Positions 34,984 to 42,788 of a stretch of DNA of 64,000 bases are shown here, piece after piece. Both the position numbers and the translations under genes were made by a program. The notes under the pieces are model-generated. The model was not told the origin of the DNA. It saw nothing but the letters and a program-made list of their open reading frames with translations, and made no database searches. Each line of letters starts with the position of its first letter. Position 1 is the stretch's first letter. Origin of the DNA: Flavobacterium gilvum (GTDB lineage Bacteria; Bacteroidota; Bacteroidia; Flavobacteriales; Flavobacteriaceae); NCBI RefSeq assembly GCF_001761465.1, contig NZ_CP017479.1:1178001-1242000 (forward strand). The letters are read 5' to 3'.

Positions 34984-35074
34984 GTTTTTTGAAGATGCCT
35001 AATCATTCGCTTCAAATCAAAAAAAAAGCACCAGTTGTGAAACTGATGCTTTTGGTATAGTGATTGAAAAAGTA

Positions 35075-35686
35075 TTATTTTTTCTTTCCTTTTGCAGGAG
35101 CTTTTGCAGCTTTTGCAGCTTCTTGAGCAGCTTTCATCGCCGCACGAGAAATCTTCACTTGACAAATTACTGTATTGTCTGGGTGCATGATTTTGAAGTT
35201 TGGAGTTGGCACTTTAGTAACGTATAATTTGTTACCCATGTCAAGAGGTGTGATATCAGCCTCAACAAAATCAGGAAGGTTTTTTGGTAAAGCTTTCACT
35301 TTTAATTTACGGTTGTTCATACGTAAATCTCCACCAGCCATAACTCCTTTTGAGTTACCAATAATTTTTACTGGAACTTCGATAGTGATTTCTTTGTCAT
35401 CATGGATTTGAAAGAAGTCAATGTGTAAAATTTTGTCTGATACTGGGTGTACCTGGATGTCTTGTAAAACTGCATTGTAAGATTTACCGTTTCCAAGTTC
35501 AATCACAACTGTGTGTGCGTTTGGAGTGTAAACCAAGTTCTTGAAAGCTATAACTTCCGCTGAAAAATGAACTGCCTGATTTCCTCCGTATAATACGCAA
35601 GGAACCAATCCAGCATTACGTAAGGCTTTTGTAGCAACTTTGCCCACGCTTTCTCTTTCTGATCCTTTAATTGTAATCGATTTCAT
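35075..35686 (-). CDS. rplY: 50S ribosomal protein L25 (general stress protein Ctc type)
   Basis: The 203-residue protein has the L25 5S-rRNA-binding domain at the N-terminus ([26 protein letters not shown]) followed by the CTC/TL5 beta-domain with [29 protein letters not shown] and [11 protein letters not shown]. The C-terminal 25 residues are a Lys/Ala-rich tail ([14 protein letters not shown]), common in Bacteroidota L25. It binds 5S rRNA in the large subunit. It lies about 115 bp downstream of prs on the same strand, the common prs-rplY-pth order, and is probably cotranscribed with prs. Confidence 0.96.
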   Translation of the reverse strand: MKSITIKGSERESVGKVATKALRNAGLVPCVLYGGNQAVHFSAEVIAFKNLVYTPNAHTVVIELGNGKSYNAVLQDIQVHPVSDKILHIDFFQIHDDKEITIEVPVKIIGNSKGVMAGGDLRMNNRKLKVKALPKNLPDFVEADITPLDMGNKLYVTKVPTPNFKIMHPDNTVICQVKISRAAMKAAQEAAKAAKAPAKGKKK

Positions 35687-35723
35687 TTTAAATATTTATA
35701 TAGTTATTAATTAAACTCTTTTT

Positions 35724-35795
35724 TTAGTCCTCAGTGGTTAGTTTTTTAGTCCATAGTAGCTGACTAATCACCAAGGACTAATCGCTGAGGACTAA
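35724..35795. repeat. Imperfect inverted repeat between prs and rplY
   Basis: TTAGTCCTCAG at 35724-35734 pairs with CTGAGGACTAA at 35785-35795; inside are further TAGTCC / GGACTA words. It lies in the prs-rplY transcript and may act as an attenuating or stabilising hairpin. Confidence 0.7.
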
Positions 35796-35801
35796 GAAAA
35801 T

Positions 35802-36743
35802 CTACATTAAAAACTTTCCACTAATGGAATTGTTGTGATGTACCATGTACATTACTTCGGCAAAAAGTGGGGCGCAACTTACCACTCTTATTTTGCTTGA
35901 TTGTTTTTTTAACGGAATAGAATCGGTTACGATTAATTCTGATAATTTTGAATTTTCTATTTTTTCGTAAGCATTACCGGATAAAATAGCGTGAGTACAA
36001 ATTGCTCTTACGCTCAAGGCTCCTTTTTCGATCATCAAATCGGCTGCTTTTGCCAATGTTCCTCCTGTGTCAATCATATCGTCAACAAGGATTACGTTTC
36101 TGCCTTTTACTTCTCCGATAAGCTCCATAGTTTCGATTATGTTGGCTGCTTTTCTTTGTTTGTAACAGATAACTACTTCAGAATTTAGGAATTTAGAATA
36201 AGCATAAGCTCTTTTTGATCCTCCCATATCTGGCGAAGCGATAGTTAAATCGGTAAGCTCAAGACTTTCTACGTATGGTAAAAAGATAGTCGATGCAAAA
36301 AGGTGATCTACTGGTTTTTCAAAGAATCCTTGTATTTGATCGGCATGCAAGTCCATTGTCATAATTCGGGTTGCTCCGGCCGCATTTAAGAGATTGGCTA
36401 CCAATTTGGCTCCAATCGGCACTCTTGGTTTGTCTTTTCTATCCTGTCTTGCCCAACCAAAGTATGGGATAACAGCTGTAATATGTCTGGCAGAGGCGCG
36501 TTTGGCTGCATCTATCATTAGTAACAACTCCATTAAATTATCGGCAGAAGGGAAAGTGGAACAAACGATAAAAACTCGTAATCCACGTATGGACTCTTCA
36601 TATGAAGGCTGAAATTCGCCGTCGCTATAAGTAGACATAGTCATTTTTCCCAATGGGATTCCATATTCTTTTGCAATCTTCTCTGCAAGATATTCACTTT
36701 TTGAACAGGCAAAAATTTTAGCTTCTGGTTCTAGGTGTGACAT
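35802..36743 (-). CDS. prs: Ribose-phosphate pyrophosphokinase
   Basis: Prs makes PRPP from ribose 5-phosphate and ATP for nucleotide, His and Trp synthesis. The 313-residue protein has the family motifs: YSDGEF near residue 40, YFGWARQDRK (ATP site), the metal and PRPP loop MTMDLHADQIQGFF, and the C-terminal PRPP loop VILVDDMIDTGGT. Length is typical. It is the first gene of the prs-rplY(-pth) minus-strand group. A TAAATTTG on the minus strand at 36872-36865 may be its -7 box. Confidence 0.97.
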   Translation of the reverse strand: MSHLEPEAKIFACSKSEYLAEKIAKEYGIPLGKMTMSTYSDGEFQPSYEESIRGLRVFIVCSTFPSADNLMELLLMIDAAKRASARHITAVIPYFGWARQDRKDKPRVPIGAKLVANLLNAAGATRIMTMDLHADQIQGFFEKPVDHLFASTIFLPYVESLELTDLTIASPDMGGSKRAYAYSKFLNSEVVICYKQRKAANIIETMELIGEVKGRNVILVDDMIDTGGTLAKAADLMIEKGALSVRAICTHAILSGNAYEKIENSKLSELIVTDSIPLKKQSSKIRVVSCAPLFAEVMYMVHHNNSISGKFLM

Positions 36744-36938
36744 TTAATTTGTTGTTTTTATTTCGTTGCGGTTTATATGAGTTCGGCTATACAATATTGT
36801 TTGGCCTGAAAAAATATAAATACCTCGAATGTAGTTAGTTGTGTGTGATGTTTTTTACGAGGTGCAAATTTAGAAAATAAAATCAACACTGAAAGGAAAA
36901 ATTTCAGTATTTTTATTAGAATGTTTAAAATTTTTTTC

Positions 36939-36946
36939 TACATTTG
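36939..36946 (+). promoter_or_regulatory. -7 box of the tRNA-Leu promoter
   Basis: TACATTTG fits TAnnTTTG and lies 86 bp before the tRNA. No clear TTG lies at the expected upstream distance. The leader (36947-37032) contains a small inverted repeat, GTGTTA with TAACAC. Confidence 0.5.
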
Positions 36947-37032
36947 CACCGTGTTAAAGGAAAAGATAATTGTAACACAATTTATCTCTTTATTGCGTTT
37001 GAAATAATTGTTTATTATTTCATGTCTGCTAA

Positions 37033-37112
37033 GCCCGGATGGCGGAATTGGTAGACGCGCTGGTCTCAAACACCTGTGGGAAACCGTGCCGGTTCGACTC
37101 CGGCTCCGGGTA
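37033..37112 (+). tRNA. tRNA-Leu (anticodon CAA)
   Basis: The acceptor stem GCCCGGA pairs with TCCGGGT (37105-37111) and the D-loop GGCGGAATTGGTAGACGCGC is typical of tRNA-Leu. The anticodon loop CTCAAAC gives CAA; its stem CTGGT/ACCTG has one T-T mismatch. The T arm is GCCGGTTCGACTCCGGC. The variable arm is rather short for a class II tRNA. CCA is not encoded. The 3' end is the integration site of the island, and the insertion rebuilds an intact tRNA. Confidence 0.93.
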
Positions 37113-37113
37113 C
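37099..37113 (+). other. attL, 15-bp direct repeat at the tRNA-Leu 3' end
   Basis: TCCGGCTCCGGGTAC here is repeated exactly at 56836-56850 in the same orientation, where it is not part of a tRNA. Together they bound the integrated island. Confidence 0.9.
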
Positions 37114-37119
37114 TTAAAA

Positions 37120-37158
37120 AGTCTGTAATCACTTGTTTTTCAAGTATTACAGGCTTTT
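37120..37158 (+). terminator. Terminator for tRNA-Leu supplied by the island
   Basis: A stem formed by AGTCTGTAATcACTTG and CAAGTATTACAGGCTT (one bulged C, one G-T pair) with a T5 loop is followed by a run of T. The original terminator was probably displaced to 56851-56880. Confidence 0.85.
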
Positions 37159-37168
37159 TTTTATTCAA

Positions 37169-37190
37169 GTTGCCAAACTATTGCCAAACC
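37169..37190 (+). promoter_or_regulatory. Putative integrase arm sites, left end
   Basis: Two copies of TTGCCAAAC with an 11-bp period, about one helical turn. The same pair occurs at the right end at 56664-56687 in the same orientation. Arm-type binding by the recombinase's N-terminal domain is inferred. Confidence 0.65.
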
Positions 37191-37210
37191 ATTTCAAAAA
37201 CATACATTTG
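37181..37210 (+). promoter_or_regulatory. Strong promoter at the left island end
   Basis: TTG at 37181-37183, 19 bp, then TACATTTG at 37203-37210 is an ideal Bacteroidota promoter. The TTG is the first three bases of the second TTGCCAAAC arm site, so recombinase binding would compete with RNA polymerase. Confidence 0.7.
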
Positions 37211-37212
37211 TA

Positions 37213-37287
37213 TTGGTTTACGATGCCAATTATAAACCAACGTTTGAAAAACGTAAAACGGGAGCCTGAACAACTCCCGTTTTTTAT
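37213..37287 (+). ncRNA. Candidate small RNA, three hairpins with terminator
   Basis: Immediately after the promoter come three perfect hairpins in 71 nt: TTGGTTTA/TAAACCAA (37213-37220 with 37233-37240), ACGTTT/AAACGT around GAA (37240-37254), and the terminator AAAACGGGAG/CTCCCGTTTT (37255-37264 with 37274-37283) followed by T. No reading frame of note fits. The transcript would be about 70 nt. I do not recognise a known RNA family. Confidence 0.6.
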
Positions 37288-38196
37288 ATTTCTATTTTTT
37301 ATGTAATGTTCTTCGTAATATATCTAGTACCACATAGAGGAACACAAAATCAAAATGATTTAAAAATCAGAAATTACTTTTTTGTTTTCTTCCAAAAAAA
37401 GTTAACCCAAAAGTGATTTATACAAAATGTTGTTTTTATTATAATGAATACTGGGTTTTCAATTTATTTTTGAATCAAAATAAATGCTGTTTTAAGCCTG
37501 GTTATTAAAATTAATAAAAACCCTTTTTTAAAGAATGCTAAAAAAATGGGGGTATGGTGTTAAGCTAAATCCAAACCTATAGAAATTATTTTATTTGTTG
37601 CATCAGGTTACATAACTGCTACCGCAATTCGTCTATTTTGCGTTAACACTTTTGAATGTATTTTTGATTTGAATAGCGTAACTCACCATAAATATTTTTA
37701 TAAGTAAAACACTACACCTAATAATCTAATTAATGAGTTGTCGGGTAATAGTCGGGTAAAACCAAGAGACAAACACAGTATTATTCATATTATCAATTAG
37801 TTAGTTTTAAAAAAGGTACTCTTGCCTAGAGTAACATCGCCAATAGCTTCCTTTTTTATAATCAAATAGGCAAGTAAAAAAGTCAAAAGTTTTGCAAACG
37901 AGACCTATTAAAAAACACCCCCACCACTAATCATAATCGACTTTTATTTTTTGTGTTTTGTTGTTAATGCAGGGGTATAATATTGTATCCAAATATTCCT
38001 CACTGAATATTTAACGCAACATTCTGATCCTTGTCGAAGTTAGAAAGTTTGCAGCAGGATATCTTTATCATTTTCTCCTGCCATTTACTGCGTGGAATAT
38101 TTCCACATGTCACAAGGATGCTTAATTGTAGTTGTCATCGGTGTCTACCTTTTCAGTTAATCTTATTTTTAACCCCTTGTAAAAAGATTTTTTAAA
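37288..38196. other. 900-bp gene-free AT-rich stretch near the left island end
   Basis: No convincing gene was seen. Small structures include a hairpin ACTCTTGCCTAGAGT near 37818-37832 enclosed by A6GG/CCT6, and the palindrome GTGGAATATTTCCAC at 38092-38106. It may hold regulatory sites or a decayed segment. Confidence 0.5.
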
Positions 38197-39276
38197 TTAA
38201 AATGGAACATCCCAATCTTCATCCTCATCCCAATTCTCATCATCCTTATCTTCATCTTCATCAGAATTGGAGTCCAATATTCCAAAAGCTTCTTCATAGG
38301 TTGGAAGTTCACGAGTATCATTCCGAATTTCGTTAAACATATTTTTCACAATTTCACCCACTAATTGAGGCTCATTTTTTATATTTTCTTGAATTACATT
38401 GCTGCTTTGCAAATTTGATACTGGTGTAAATCTTAAATTTATTGAACCATCGGTTTGGATCCACCCACTATAAATATACTTCTCTTTTGCTCTAAATATT
38501 ACGTCCCTTTGTAATGTAAATGCCCCACTATAATCTGGATGGTTAATTGTTTGCTTATATTCCTTTCTAGCAAGTGAAAAACGTAATTCATCCAATGCAG
38601 TAGATGGTTCTCGATCCTTATCAGAATCTGCTTTGTTGAGAAATAAGTTTTTAATTGCTTCATTTATTCTTTCGTCAAATTCTAATTTATCAACCCAAAT
38701 ACCATTTCTAATTGCATTAAAAAAACCTAGACTTTCAAATTTATAAACATATCGCCACATTGATTTATCACCTCTATTTCCGTTAAAAACATTGGCAAAA
38801 ATCTTATTCATTGTTTTGTTTTCAATAAGTTTATAAAGTATATTTAACTCATTTTTAGGTAATTCAAGCCATTTTTTTTCATTTACGACTTCATCAAAAA
38901 ACGCGAGCTTTTCTTTTCTTTTTTCTTCCTGCCTATTTTGATGTTCCTTCCACTCCTTTTCATTTTTTCTACGAAATTCTTCTCTACATTCTGAACAGTT
39001 ATTAACTTTGCTCTTAAAAGTGTAATTAAAATCGCTTCTTAAGAAAATTTTGTCCTTCATTTCTTTATCACATTCACAACAATTGCCATGATTTATTTCA
39101 CAATGAGCATGTTTTTCAAGCAGTGTGTTAAGTTCTCCTTGTTTGATACCATGCATTTTGATAATTCCCGCGACTTTATTTAAGAAAATACCATCCTGAA
39201 TAAGCCAATAATCGTTAAGCATCTGTTTAGATTTAGCATCTAAATCTTCGTCAATATGTATTTCATAATCCTTCAT
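38197..39276 (-). CDS. Uncharacterised Cys-rich protein with acidic tail
   Basis: I do not recognise this 359-residue protein (start at the ATG at 39276; a TTG start 66 bp upstream would run into the divergent regulator). Residues about 55-100 hold clustered cysteines and histidines (HCEINHGNCCECDKEM, then NNCSECREEF about 30 residues on), suggesting a zinc-binding domain. A highly charged Arg/Lys/Glu helix follows, then a globular part, and the last 25 residues are almost all Asp/Glu/Trp (DEDEDKDDENWDEDEDWDVPF). It is divergent from an XRE regulator, which probably controls it. It is the leftmost protein gene of the island. Confidence 0.65.
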   Translation of the reverse strand: MKDYEIHIDEDLDAKSKQMLNDYWLIQDGIFLNKVAGIIKMHGIKQGELNTLLEKHAHCEINHGNCCECDKEMKDKIFLRSDFNYTFKSKVNNCSECREEFRRKNEKEWKEHQNRQEEKRKEKLAFFDEVVNEKKWLELPKNELNILYKLIENKTMNKIFANVFNGNRGDKSMWRYVYKFESLGFFNAIRNGIWVDKLEFDERINEAIKNLFLNKADSDKDREPSTALDELRFSLARKEYKQTINHPDYSGAFTLQRDVIFRAKEKYIYSGWIQTDGSINLRFTPVSNLQSSNVIQENIKNEPQLVGEIVKNMFNEIRNDTRELPTYEEAFGILDSNSDEDEDKDDENWDEDEDWDVPF

Positions 39277-39360
39277 ACTCCATTCTTTTAAATATTTGTA
39301 AATATTGTCATATATGGCATTACAAGATGCTAATATATACAATTCCTTGCCTTGTCAAAT

Positions 39361-39603
39361 ATGTCAAGAATGGAAAAATCAGATTTATTGGAATTATTAG
39401 GAAAAAGGATAAAGGAACTACGATTAGAAAGAGGAATGTCTCAAGTTGATTTAGTAGCAAAAATGCAAGGAAACATTGATACTACAAACATTTCGAGAAT
39501 TGAAGCTGGCAGAACAAATCCAACAGTTTATAGTCTTTATAGATTAAGTGAAGCGTTGGAAATTTCAATGAGTGAGTTAGTAAATTTCAATGTTAAAAAG
39601 TAA
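39361..39603 (+). CDS. XRE-family HTH regulator
   Basis: The 80-residue protein from the ATG at 39361 is a single Cro/CI-type HTH domain: LGKRIKELRLERGMSQVDLV, then NTTNISRIEAGRTNP-type recognition helix region (here DTTNISRIEAGRTNPT) and a closing helix SEALEISMSELVNF. It is divergent from the Cys-rich gene with about 84 bp between starts, so it may repress both. Similar small regulators are common in Bacteroidota islands. Confidence 0.9.
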   Translation: MSRMEKSDLLELLGKRIKELRLERGMSQVDLVAKMQGNIDTTNISRIEAGRTNPTVYSLYRLSEALEISMSELVNFNVKK

Positions 39604-39866
39604 CACAGCTAATGATCTTAAAATCAATTTGATTAATAATCCGAATAAGACTTATGTAATAATTGTATAAATTGTCGAAAGTAATTAATAAAAGTATTCA
39701 GAAAACTAGTTAAAAGCACCTTCTGGACTACTTCTTAAGTATTTAAATTATAATTTTAAAATTTACTATTAAAGTAGCTGACTAAAGATAGATAGTACCA
39801 GTTTTAACACGGTATTAATAATCAATCCATAAAATTTGATTAAATTTGGTGTAAATTAAGACTAAA

Positions 39867-40232
39867 ATGAACAAATTTCACATAATAGTAATCGTATTAT
39901 TTGGCTTTTTATTGATGCCAAGTAGTTCTTTTGCGTGTGAAAATAATTCTGCAAAACATTCTTCTCAAAAAGCAGTTTCATCAAATACCTGTAATGAAGA
40001 TTGTTGTAAAAATGATGGTCATTCAAAAAACAAAAAACACCAAGGTTGCGGTAAATGCAACCATTCGAATTGTGGTTGTGCTTCTACTTGCAATTCATCT
40101 GTTTCTATAAATGAATGGTACATTACTACCAATTGTTTTAATTTCTCTTCAGAAAAACCAAATTTTTACAACTATGAAACCGCCATTTCTTCCGGTTTCA
40201 ATTCTTTATGGCTTATACCTAAAATAAGCTAA
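39867..40232 (+). CDS. Small exported Cys/His-rich protein at the head of the metal operon
   Basis: The 121-residue protein has a signal peptide (MNKFHIIVIVLFGFLLMPSSSFA) followed by a mature region with about a dozen Cys and several His, in clusters such as CNEDCCKNDGHSK and CGKCNHSNCGC. This pattern fits metal binding in the periplasm or at the cell surface. A TAAATTTG -7 box at 39841-39848 precedes it by 18 bp. It is followed in the same direction by the metal-binding and efflux genes, so a role as metal buffer or sensor is inferred. Confidence 0.72.
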   Translation: MNKFHIIVIVLFGFLLMPSSSFACENNSAKHSSQKAVSSNTCNEDCCKNDGHSKNKKHQGCGKCNHSNCGCASTCNSSVSINEWYITTNCFNFSSEKPNFYNYETAISSGFNSLWLIPKIS

Positions 40233-40460
40233 ATCAAATTTTGACAGCCATAAGTGTGTCAAATTCAAAGCAATTCTTGCTTTAAAATCATTTATTCTAT
40301 CGATTAAAATTATTTGTAAATTTATAGCTTAAGACTCTTATTTACAATTATTTACAACTCTATAGAATTCATAATTATTTCAAACGTATAATAAAATGGA
40401 AATTCACTGAATCGATTCTTTCGATGAAGTCAATTCTCTGTTTAATAAAAATCCAAAAAA

Positions 40461-41075
40461 ATGAAAAATTTAATTATAGTATTAAGTGCAGTTTTTGCAT
40501 TTACTACCGTAGCATCAGCACAAATAGCTACAAAAGAAGAAGAACAAAAAATTGTGTATGTGTGTCCAATGCATCCAGACGAAACGAATCTAAGCTCCGG
40601 AAAATGTCCAAAATGCGGAATGGAATTGAAAAAAGTTACCGAAAAAATACCGACCTATGCTACAAAAGGAAGTCAGCCTCAAAGCAAAACGATAATAAAA
40701 TATGTCTGTCCAATGGACAGCACAACTTCGGATAAACCTGGAAAATGCTCCAAATGTGCAATGGCAATGGTAAAAACTACTGAAAAAGTAGACACACACG
40801 CTCAAAAAGGAAGCCAACCTAAGACTAAAACTGTGATAAAATATGTTTGTCAAGTAGACGGTACAACTTCAGCTACTGCAGGAAAATGTTCTAAATGCGG
40901 AACTGAAATGGTAAAAATTACCGAAAAAGTGGACTTACACCCGCTAAAAGGTAGCCAGCCTAAAACTAAAACTGTGACAAAATATGTTTGTCCAATGGAC
41001 GGCACAACTGCCGACACCAAAGGGGAATGCCCTAAATGTGGGATGGCAATGATTCAAAAAGAAAACAACAAATAA
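40461..41075 (+). CDS. Periplasmic protein with four heavy-metal-binding (HMBD) repeats
   Basis: The 204-residue protein has a signal peptide (MKNLIIVLSAVFAFTTVASA) and four repeats of the heavy-metal-binding domain: YVCPMHPDE...GKCPKCGMELK (about 33-58), YVCPMDSTT...GKCSKCAMAM, YVCQVDGTT...GKCSKCGTEM and YVCPMDGTT...GECPKCGMAM. Repeat 3 lacks the usual Met-Pro (CQVD for CPMD). The same domain occurs singly in the two adaptor proteins downstream. It is probably a periplasmic copper or silver sponge or chaperone delivering metal to the efflux pump; this is inferred. Confidence 0.88.
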   Translation: MKNLIIVLSAVFAFTTVASAQIATKEEEQKIVYVCPMHPDETNLSSGKCPKCGMELKKVTEKIPTYATKGSQPQSKTIIKYVCPMDSTTSDKPGKCSKCAMAMVKTTEKVDTHAQKGSQPKTKTVIKYVCQVDGTTSATAGKCSKCGTEMVKITEKVDLHPLKGSQPKTKTVTKYVCPMDGTTADTKGECPKCGMAMIQKENNK

Positions 41076-41110
41076 TTAATCAAAGTTTTATAAACCTAAA
41101 AAAAATAAAG

Positions 41111-41677
41111 ATGAAAAAATTAATTCTTTCAGCCGTAGTACTATCATTAGCATTAGTTTCTTGTAACCAAAAAAACAAACAAGAGGAAACAGTTAATCCA
41201 GCCACAGAAAATACTGAGACTGCAACTGTAAAAGTCGACCCAAATGCATTTTCCGTTAAAGATATTGTTACGGATTATTTGTCTTTAAAAAATGCATTGA
41301 CCAAAGATGATTCTAATGGAGCTTCAAGTGCAGGAAAAAAATTGGTGGAAACTTTAGGGAAAACGGATATGAAAAAATTGTCTGGCGAACAGATGAAAAC
41401 CTATATGGATATTGCCGATGACCTTAAAGAACATGCCGAGCATATTGGAGATAACGCCGGAAAGATTGCCCACCAAAGAGAACATTTTGTTTTAATGAGC
41501 AAAGACATCAACGACTTGGTACAAAATTTTCAATCTGAACAAAAACTGTATCAGGATTTTTGCCCAATGGCCGATAATGGTAAAGGTGCAATTTGGATAA
41601 GCGAATCAAAAGAAATTAAAAACCCTTATTTCGGTTCTGAAATGCTTACTTGTGGTTCTGTGAGAAAGGAGTTCTAA
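41111..41677 (+). CDS. DUF3347 lipoprotein
   Basis: From the ATG at 41111 the protein has 188 residues with a lipoprotein signal (MKKLILSAVVLSLALVSC; lipid Cys18). The body fits DUF3347: DYLSLKNALTKDDSNGAS, QREHFVLMSKDINDLVQNF and the C-terminal signature YQDFCPMADNGKGAIWIS...NPYFGSEMLTCG. This domain is frequently found near or fused to CusB-type adaptors in Bacteroidota, and its CPM and MxxCG elements suggest copper binding. The next gene starts 1 bp after the stop, a tight operon. Confidence 0.88.
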   Translation: MKKLILSAVVLSLALVSCNQKNKQEETVNPATENTETATVKVDPNAFSVKDIVTDYLSLKNALTKDDSNGASSAGKKLVETLGKTDMKKLSGEQMKTYMDIADDLKEHAEHIGDNAGKIAHQREHFVLMSKDINDLVQNFQSEQKLYQDFCPMADNGKGAIWISESKEIKNPYFGSEMLTCGSVRKEF

Positions 41678-41678
41678 G

Positions 41679-42134
41679 ATGAAAAATATCTTCAAAAAGA
41701 TATTAGGTATTGGATTAATTATTTTTTTGCTCTTGCAGTTATATCAGCCTGCTCGAAACGTTGCTTTCGAGCAGGATTTAACTGCTGATTTTTCAAAAGC
41801 ATATCATGTCCCTTCTAAAGTTGAGACGATATTGCGAAACTCTTGTTATGATTGTCACAGCAATAACACTAATTATCCCTGGTACTCCAATATTCAGCCT
41901 GTTAGATTTTTTTTGGAAAACCATATACAAAATGGGAAAAAAGATTTGAATTTCGATGAATTTGGAACTTATTCAAAACGCAAGCAAAATAGCAAATTGA
42001 AAGCTATAAGTAAACAAATTAAGTTGAATGAAATGCCTTTGAGGTCTTATACTTTAATTCATAAAAATGCAATGCTTTCCACTGGCCAAAAACAGGAAGT
42101 AATCAATTGGATTAATAGCCTTAAAGACAACTAA
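41679..42134 (+). CDS. Haem-binding domain protein with CxxCH motif
   Basis: The 151-residue protein has an N-terminal membrane anchor or signal (FKKILGIGLIIFLLLQLYQ) and the sequence LRNSCYDCHSNNTNYPWYSNIQP, where CYDCH is a c-type haem attachment motif typical of the Haem_bd domain. A lysine-rich helical part and NEMPLRSYTLIHKNAMLS follow. It sits one base after the DUF3347 gene in the metal operon. Redox support for periplasmic copper handling is a plausible inference; the sequence shows only the haem site. Confidence 0.85.
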   Translation: MKNIFKKILGIGLIIFLLLQLYQPARNVAFEQDLTADFSKAYHVPSKVETILRNSCYDCHSNNTNYPWYSNIQPVRFFLENHIQNGKKDLNFDEFGTYSKRKQNSKLKAISKQIKLNEMPLRSYTLIHKNAMLSTGQKQEVINWINSLKDN

Positions 42135-42174
42135 TAATCAAACATGAATTATTCTTTATAAATTAAAAAACAAA

Positions 42175-42774
42175 ATGAATATCAACAATAATATAGATAA
42201 ATTAGGCACACTTGGACTTTTCCTAACAGCAGTATTTTCTCCATGCTGTTTTCCTCTTTTTGCATTCATCGGTTCAGTTTTTGGATTGGGTAGTTTCGAA
42301 TTGTTTGGTGGATGGACAATGTGGATATTTCAGACAATGATTTTAGTATCAATTTCAGGCTTGGTTATTTCGTATAGAAAACATCAGAATCTTTATCCTT
42401 TATTGATAGCTATTCCAAGTGGAATAATTATTTTATTCGGATACTATTTCAGTATTAATTATTCACATGTTTATATAGGGATGTTTGGTTTATTAATTGG
42501 AACTGTAATTAATTATTACTCAAATAAAATGGTAAGTAATTGTAAAACTTGTATCGTATTCAACGGTAAATCTGTGGAGCTAAAATCAACTCTGACTTGT
42601 CCAAACTGTGGACATAAAAAAGATGAAATGATGCCAACAGATGCTTGTCAATTTTTTTATGAATGTGAAAATTGTAATACAGTTTTGAGACCCAAACAAG
42701 GCGATTGTTGTGTTTTTTGTAGCTATGGGAATATAAAATGTCCGCCAATACAAGCTGGAGACAAATGTTGTTAA
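42175..42774 (+). CDS. MerC-like membrane protein fused to a GDCCVxC metal-binding domain
   Basis: In this 199-residue protein the first 120 residues form a four-helix MerC-type unit with the metal-binding motif SPCCFPLFA in helix 1 (about residues 22-30). The cytoplasmic C-terminus (about 122-199) has CKTC, LTCPNCGHKK, YECENC and GDCCVFCSYGNIKCPP, ending CC; this matches the GDCCVxC family, usually a separate small protein. The fusion suggests uptake or transfer of a soft metal directly to a cysteine-rich acceptor. It lies 12 bp before cusA. The metal (Hg, Cu or Ag) cannot be told from sequence. Confidence 0.82.
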   Translation: MNINNNIDKLGTLGLFLTAVFSPCCFPLFAFIGSVFGLGSFELFGGWTMWIFQTMILVSISGLVISYRKHQNLYPLLIAIPSGIIILFGYYFSINYSHVYIGMFGLLIGTVINYYSNKMVSNCKTCIVFNGKSVELKSTLTCPNCGHKKDEMMPTDACQFFYECENCNTVLRPKQGDCCVFCSYGNIKCPPIQAGDKCC

Positions 42775-42788
42775 AAAATTAAAACGTG

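Noticed and set aside
36938..37235. Frames on both strands across tRNA-Leu
   Set aside because: They read through the tRNA and its terminator, which explain the sequence.
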